DNA of 18,298 nt from Gracilaria vermiculophylla (Eukaryota; Rhodophyta; Florideophyceae; Gracilariales; Gracilariaceae): NCBI GenBank assembly GCA_019155205.2, contig JAHNZQ020000181.1:3017364-3035661 (forward strand), given 5' to 3'. The notes below the pieces were generated by a model. The model was given only the letters and a program-made list of their open reading frames with translations. It searched no databases and had not been told where the DNA came from. Below, one piece after another: positions 13,973-18,298 of the stretch. Numbering within the stretch: the stretch's first letter is position 1; every line of letters begins with the position of its first letter. The position numbers and the translations under genes were made by a program.

Positions 13973-15341
13973 GCAGAGGTAGACATAAGCAGACACGAAC
14001 GAGCATTCCGAGCGCAAACTCAAGTGGGTGGTTCAATAGGTTCTTTAGTTGATTGAAATATGCACTTGTCTCTGGTGTGATACTGTCAGTTCTCCTTTCG
14101 AGGTTGTAGAGCACAACGTCCGTTAGGAGTATTTGTAGACTCCAAAGGTGCGTGTTCCTAAAGGTGGTCTCCGGTATCCGCTATCGCGAGCCGGGGGATT
14201 TCTTAAAGGGGATCCGCAAACACCAAGCGGAGGGGGAGGTTCACTGGGCGGACAATGCTCCTGCAGGCGCTGCTATGATGCGACCTGGGGATCAGCGGCT
14301 TAGAAACCTGAAGATGATCGACGAGAGTCTCCAACCGGAAAAGTAGATGAAGATTCATTGGTGCTTTTCTTTACTTCCCCAGAGGTGGAGCTCAACCGGC
14401 AGACTAAGCATCAAGCCGGGAACCCGCCTTGGCAGGTCCTACTACTATAGTAATTACCTGCGTAATTTAACTAAAATAAGTAATAATTCTACCGTCCCTT
14501 AAGGATACTGTATCGCACTCGGGCAGAATTATGCACTACATGGCTCAGTTAATAAAATACGGGCCCTCCTTAGGAATAGTATACCAGAAGGCCACCCCAC
14601 CGTTTTTCCCTTAGGAGCCACTGTACTGCATACCCCGTTTCCTAAATTGCACCACGTTCTCGAGGTACATCTTCCAATTCCTCGATCCCCGGGGTGGCTC
14701 CTATCGGTGTTGATGCACGCGCGGCCTTCGGCGGTGTGACACATTCTTTCCTTCAAGCGTTCCTCCATATTACCATAATCCTGTGCAGCTTACCGCCGCG
14801 GGCTCGCATTTTATCCCTTGCGGAGTTTGCGGGCCCTGCTCCTGCTTGCCTCGGCTGCGTCTCCTCCTTATCGGCGTATCCTACCGCTGCAGCCGCGCCA
14901 GTCGGCGGCGTGAGCTCCCACGGACTCGAGCTTGTCGTGCGCGGTGCAGGCGTGCGACCTCCGTGGCCGGAGCGTGAGTCAGCCCAGACTGGACACCGAC
15001 TCCCTCAAGGCGCGTGACGCTCCGATTCCTTCGCGGGGCCTATTTTGGAAAACACCCGCTTCATCGCGTCCGTTCGTTCCATCTCCGTAAAGTTGCAAGT
15101 CTCATAATCCTCTCGTCTGCGCCTCCACTGGATATGAACGTACGCCCCGCTATGGTGTTCCATACCTCGCCTGCTTCCGGTCGCCCGGCTTCTCTGCGAA
15201 TTCCACGATGGCGGTTTGACGTGGCTCCCTCTCCGTTCCGGCGTTCAACCGCGGGCCGCTCCCCAAGTGGTGTCAGATCACTCTCCTCAAATGCTACCAC
15301 GCGTTCGGTCGCCATCCATCCCGCTTCCTACACCTTTTGGC
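13973..15341. other. Unassigned spacer between transposon relics
   Basis: About 1.4 kb with no gene I can support. One plus frame at 14152-14346 is protein-like (ending in N-L-K-M-I-D-E-S-L-Q-P-E-K before TAG) but begins at a GTG and has no recognised domain. A minus frame at 15061-15315 is also open. The 14350-14700 part is AT-richer with several AATAAA-like sites and could be a long terminal repeat or leader of the retroelement that follows, but no second copy is in the window to prove it. Confidence 0.4.
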
Positions 15342-17224
15342 ATGTCTTCTCCAACTCCGGCGCCTACGTCTCCATCGAATCCTGAGGTGTACCACACCTC
15401 GACCGGTGCACTATTCCGCCCAGGGGAGCAGTTCGACCACCGTGCCACGCGGGTCTTCGTCCTGTTCCACGACAGGCGCGTAAGCCTCCTGTGCCCCGTG
15501 GAGGATTACATTCACCACTTCGGCCCATACCTCCAGGCGATGCGATTCCACGCCGTACCGGAGGTTGCGTGGAACGACCAGAAGCGAAACAGGGTGGATG
15601 CCTATCGCACTCACTGGTTCCACACTCCGGTGCACGGTGACAACGCTTCAACCCCGGTGGGACACCGCGATACTCCATATCTGAGGTGCGCCGAGGAACG
15701 CAAGGTTCACGCGCGACTCCAGGTACTCCTTCACAAGGAGAGCTCACAGTAACGAGCGGGGCGACCCGGAAGCATTGCCGACGGACGCCCAGCCCTCGCG
15801 GTGTTGCCCTTCGATCTCCCATACGATCGCCTCTAATGGCTCAACCGAAATCGATGGGGGACGCACCTTGCGGATAAGACTCGAGAACGCACCGTATTCG
15901 GTACTTCCATGGTTGGCATAACACGGAACTCCATGACATGCCTTCCGTACACTCCAGGTGAACGACTCATGGAGGGACCACTGGGTATCCCCGAACCTCT
16001 GCGTGGCGACACCCATGACCTTCGCGTACCACACCTCCGAGGTTCTAGATCCCCATGACTCCCAAGGGCGTTTCGTCATGTTGATCGCCTCGATGGAGTT
16101 CGCGGTCGTCACTCTGATGGCGTATCTCAAAGCAGAGGACGAAGGCGTCACCTCCTGTACTCGGTGCCGCGACTGTCGCCTCTACTGAGACTCATCGTAT
16201 CAACCGAGCGCCGGACGTTTGCTCCCCTTGTCGGCGTCCATTGTCCGGGTCCTGCACTCCTTTGGCATCCAGAACCTTATTAAGGGCACCGCATGGAATG
16301 AGTCCGAGGCTGAGACACTGCTGGAATACAACCTGCAGGTGGCGTGGAATGACACGCCGGGGTTCCTTTGGTACGATTTTGGCGAAGATAAGTTCCACCC
16401 GATCGTGAAGAGTCCTAATGGAGACAATGACGGGCGCGCCTACCCGGCCATTCCCCGTTTGGCACCTCCTCGGGTTCCTCAGATGCCACGGCTCCGAGTA
16501 CCCGACTATGACCCCTTTATGGAGAGCCTGGAGCATGATACGCCCCGTTGGTTACCGGCTCCGTCCGAGAATATTGGCGCGCCTCCTGAGGTGCTATCCC
16601 CGCGGCCCGCTGCAATAAAGTGGTCCCAGAGTGGTAGCCGCCGTGTCTTCTATGGAAGAGGACGAGATTACTCCCGTCCCGGTGCCTTAGGCCCCGTTTG
16701 TGCAACCCCGACTGCGGCGCGTCCCTGGGCCTGCTCTTCAGTCTCGGCTGCGCAGCGTCCCAGTTCCCGCACCGCCGTCACCTCCGGTGTCATCGACTCC
16801 ATTTTTGGCTCTGCTGACCACCCCGGTGGAACGTGCGGAGTCCCGTCGGGAAGGCCCTGTCCCAGCTGGTTCGCCATCCGCGGCTCTTTCCGTGGCGATT
16901 GTTGCGCCGTCAACGGAGGCGGCCGCATCGGGTGCACCGTTGGGCGGATTATCCTCTGGGACTCTGGATGCCGCCTTCCAGGAGTTTGTGAAGGCGTGCC
17001 TGGTGACGGGCCGCCCTGCTTCGGCTTCTCCTGTAGAGGCTCTGCGCGAGGCGCGTGCCCGGGTCTTAGAACTCCACAAGGCCCGGGCGGACCGAGCCTG
17101 GATGGCAGCCATCAAGACGATGGCGGCCATCAAGGAAAGCCTGTCGGAGTTCTTCAATAGCCAAGCGCTTACGGCAAAAGCGCACCTCGAAGCGGATTAT
17201 ACGACGCGATTCGGTGACTTGTAG
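15342..17224 (+). pseudogene. Broken open reading frame, possible retrotransposon gag
   Basis: The first segment starts at an ATG at 15342 (M-S-S-P-T-P-A-P) and is open to a TAA at 15752 with a clear preference for G/C third positions. Coding character then appears in a second frame at about 15958-16615 (with a TAG-free run broken by a stop at 16186-16188) and in a third from about 16619 to a stop at 17224 (with an in-frame TAG near 16690). I read this as one ancestral frame of about 600 residues broken by indels and stops. The middle part is Pro-rich; the C-terminal part is Ala-rich and helical, ending T-T-R-F-G-D-L. I see no zinc knuckle, protease or polymerase motif. Gag is suggested only by the setting beside a Gypsy pol and by general composition; a decayed host gene is possible. 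An AATAAA lies at 17269-17274, 45 nt past the stop. Confidence 0.4.
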
Positions 17225-17491
17225 GTGATAGAACCCTGGCGATGGAAGTTAGTTTCCGGTAGCGGTGAAATAAAAGATCCTTAAGTTGAGGCAGAAACCC
17301 CATGAACGGTAGTTGCAATATATGGGCCGTGCCCGCGCGCTCAGCGACACGAAGTGCCGCCGTGGGAGCATGCGAAGAACGAGCAACGGCAACCCGGAGG
17401 CGAAAAAGAGAACTCCAGGTGGAGTATAGACTGCGGAGACGAAAAAAGACTCCGGTTGTGGGCCCCCTTCCCCTTTCCTAAACGGAAGCGC
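17225..17491. other. Junction between opposed retroelement fragments
   Basis: This 267-bp stretch separates the plus-strand broken frame from the minus-strand pol stop. It contains AATAAA at 17269-17274 on the plus strand and a purine-rich tract on the minus strand at about 17462-17480. A long terminal repeat would be expected downstream of that tract on the minus strand, but I cannot fix its ends. Confidence 0.4.
17462..17480 (-). other. Candidate polypurine tract of the Gypsy element
   Basis: The minus strand reads AGGAAAGGGGAAGGGGG, an almost uninterrupted purine run 12 nt beyond the pol stop codon. That is the expected place for the plus-strand primer of an LTR retrotransposon. An LTR beginning with TG directly after it is not obvious, which weakens the call. 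Confidence 0.55.
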
Positions 17492-18298
17492 CTATGTGGA
17501 GAGGCGTTTTTGCATAAGATTGGCGTGGTATCGCCTAAAGAAGTTCTCCGGGATGTGTTCCGGAGGTTCTTCCGTGTTTTCCTTCGAGGTGTACCAATAC
17601 CAGCGGACGCGGTACAGTATTCCTGCAGAATTTTGTCGGTGGGAGACGGTATTGTGCACCGCGTAGAGAATGTCACCTTTAGGGGTCATGATGGCGTCTG
17701 GGGCCTCCAGCAATGCTTCACCGAGAGCGGTGGTGCGGTTTCCCGTATCCAGCGGTTTCTTCATTTCTGAGATGGTTGGATGAGGAAGTTCCGCGCGTTG
17801 TCCCTGAAGTGGGGTGGCGGGCACTCCTAAAGGGCTGGGCGTCGGGACTTTCGTCACTCTATCACGGGAGACGACGTCCCTGAGCTCGTTTACCTCAATG
17901 GCGACAGTATCCCTATTGGTGGTCAGGACTTCGTAAGGCCCTGAGGTGGCCGGCGCTAATTTGCACGTGACGTCCGGTGGTTCGTCGGATGTTTTCCCGG
18001 GTTTATCGAGGAAAAACTCGTCGCATTCTTTCAGGTGAGGGCCTTCCATAACCTTTCGGTCGAAGTCCCGTTTGTATCTCCTCTGCGTGGCGGTGAACCT
18101 CTCCTTCGCGAGGGAGAGTGCGTCCTCATATCCCCTTAGGATGGAGCGTTTGGCTTGTGCCGTTGTTGGCGTCTGTGGCCCATCCGCCGGATGCGCCGTG
18201 GCGCGTGCTGCGATAACAGCACTTGGCGGGATGCGCGAGAGCACCAAATTGAAAGGAGCAGTCCCCGTGGAGCGGTGGACCTGTAGATTGTATGCATA
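17492..18298 (-). mobile_element. Ty3/Gypsy chromovirus pol 3' end: integrase C-terminus and chromodomain (partial)
   Basis: The minus frame is open from the right edge to a stop at 17494-17492, 268 residues, so the N-terminal part of pol lies outside. It begins with Y-A-Y-N-L-Q-V-H-R-S-T-G-T-A-P-F, the sequence that follows the integrase catalytic core in Gypsy elements. A basic helical segment (A-K-E-R-F-T-A-T-Q-R-R-Y-K-R-D-F) comes next, then a GPY/F module with S-G-P-Y-E-V-L near residues 119-125. The C-terminus (about 212-257) resembles a chromodomain: L-Y-R-V-R-W-Y-W-Y-T then E-P-P-E-H-I-P. The usual D-T-W-E-P is N-T-E-E-P, so one aromatic-cage residue is lost. Chromodomains steer insertion toward methylated-histone chromatin. 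No frameshift is visible in this part, so the copy could be fairly young. Confidence 0.88.

Overview
The window reads as eukaryotic nuclear DNA. It carries genes for eukaryote-specific membrane traffic and RNA decay (a Vti1-type Qb-SNARE, cornichon, exosome subunit Rrp41), mitochondrial ubiquinone synthesis (COQ4) and a TMEM14/FAX-type protein. One gene has a 98-nt GT-AG intron; all the others look intronless. Low intron density, tight gene packing, and an Ala/Arg-rich transit-peptide-like leader on the TMEM14/FAX protein suggest a unicellular eukaryote, possibly an alga. I cannot name the lineage from sequence alone.

Layout. (1) 1-5500, moderate GC: two genes of one unrecognised membrane-protein family, arranged head to head. 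One runs off the left edge on the minus strand (start 1235). The other is complete on the plus strand (3188-4501). About 1.95 kb of sequence with no convincing gene separates them, and about 1 kb of non-coding sequence with simple repeats follows. (2) 5516-12650, GC rising to extreme values: seven genes with almost exclusively G/C third codon positions. In order they are an FAD-dependent monooxygenase (-), an Ala/Arg/Pro/Ser-rich unknown protein (-), COQ4 (-), VTI1 (+), RRP41 (-), cornichon (+) and TMEM14/FAX (-). Convergent neighbours are 15-85 nt apart and divergent pairs share short GC-rich promoters. (3) 12680-18298: a transposon graveyard. It starts with a decayed Tc1/mariner element (minus strand; catalytic Glu replaced, nonsense codons, frameshift). 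Next come about 1.3 kb of unassigned sequence, then a broken plus-strand reading frame that may be a retroelement gag. Last, on the minus strand and running off the right edge, is the 3' end of a Ty3/Gypsy chromovirus pol (integrase C-terminus, GPY/F module, chromodomain) with a polypurine tract behind it.

The housekeeping genes do not form one pathway. COQ4 and the monooxygenase are neighbours, but the monooxygenase does not look like COQ6. The most novel item is the divergent pair of paralogous membrane proteins, which share an N-terminal S-Y-F-N-R signature, a Cys pair with identical spacing, a conserved N-S-x-x-A-P-W motif and three hydrophobic segments. I found no CRISPR array, rRNA or confident tRNA.
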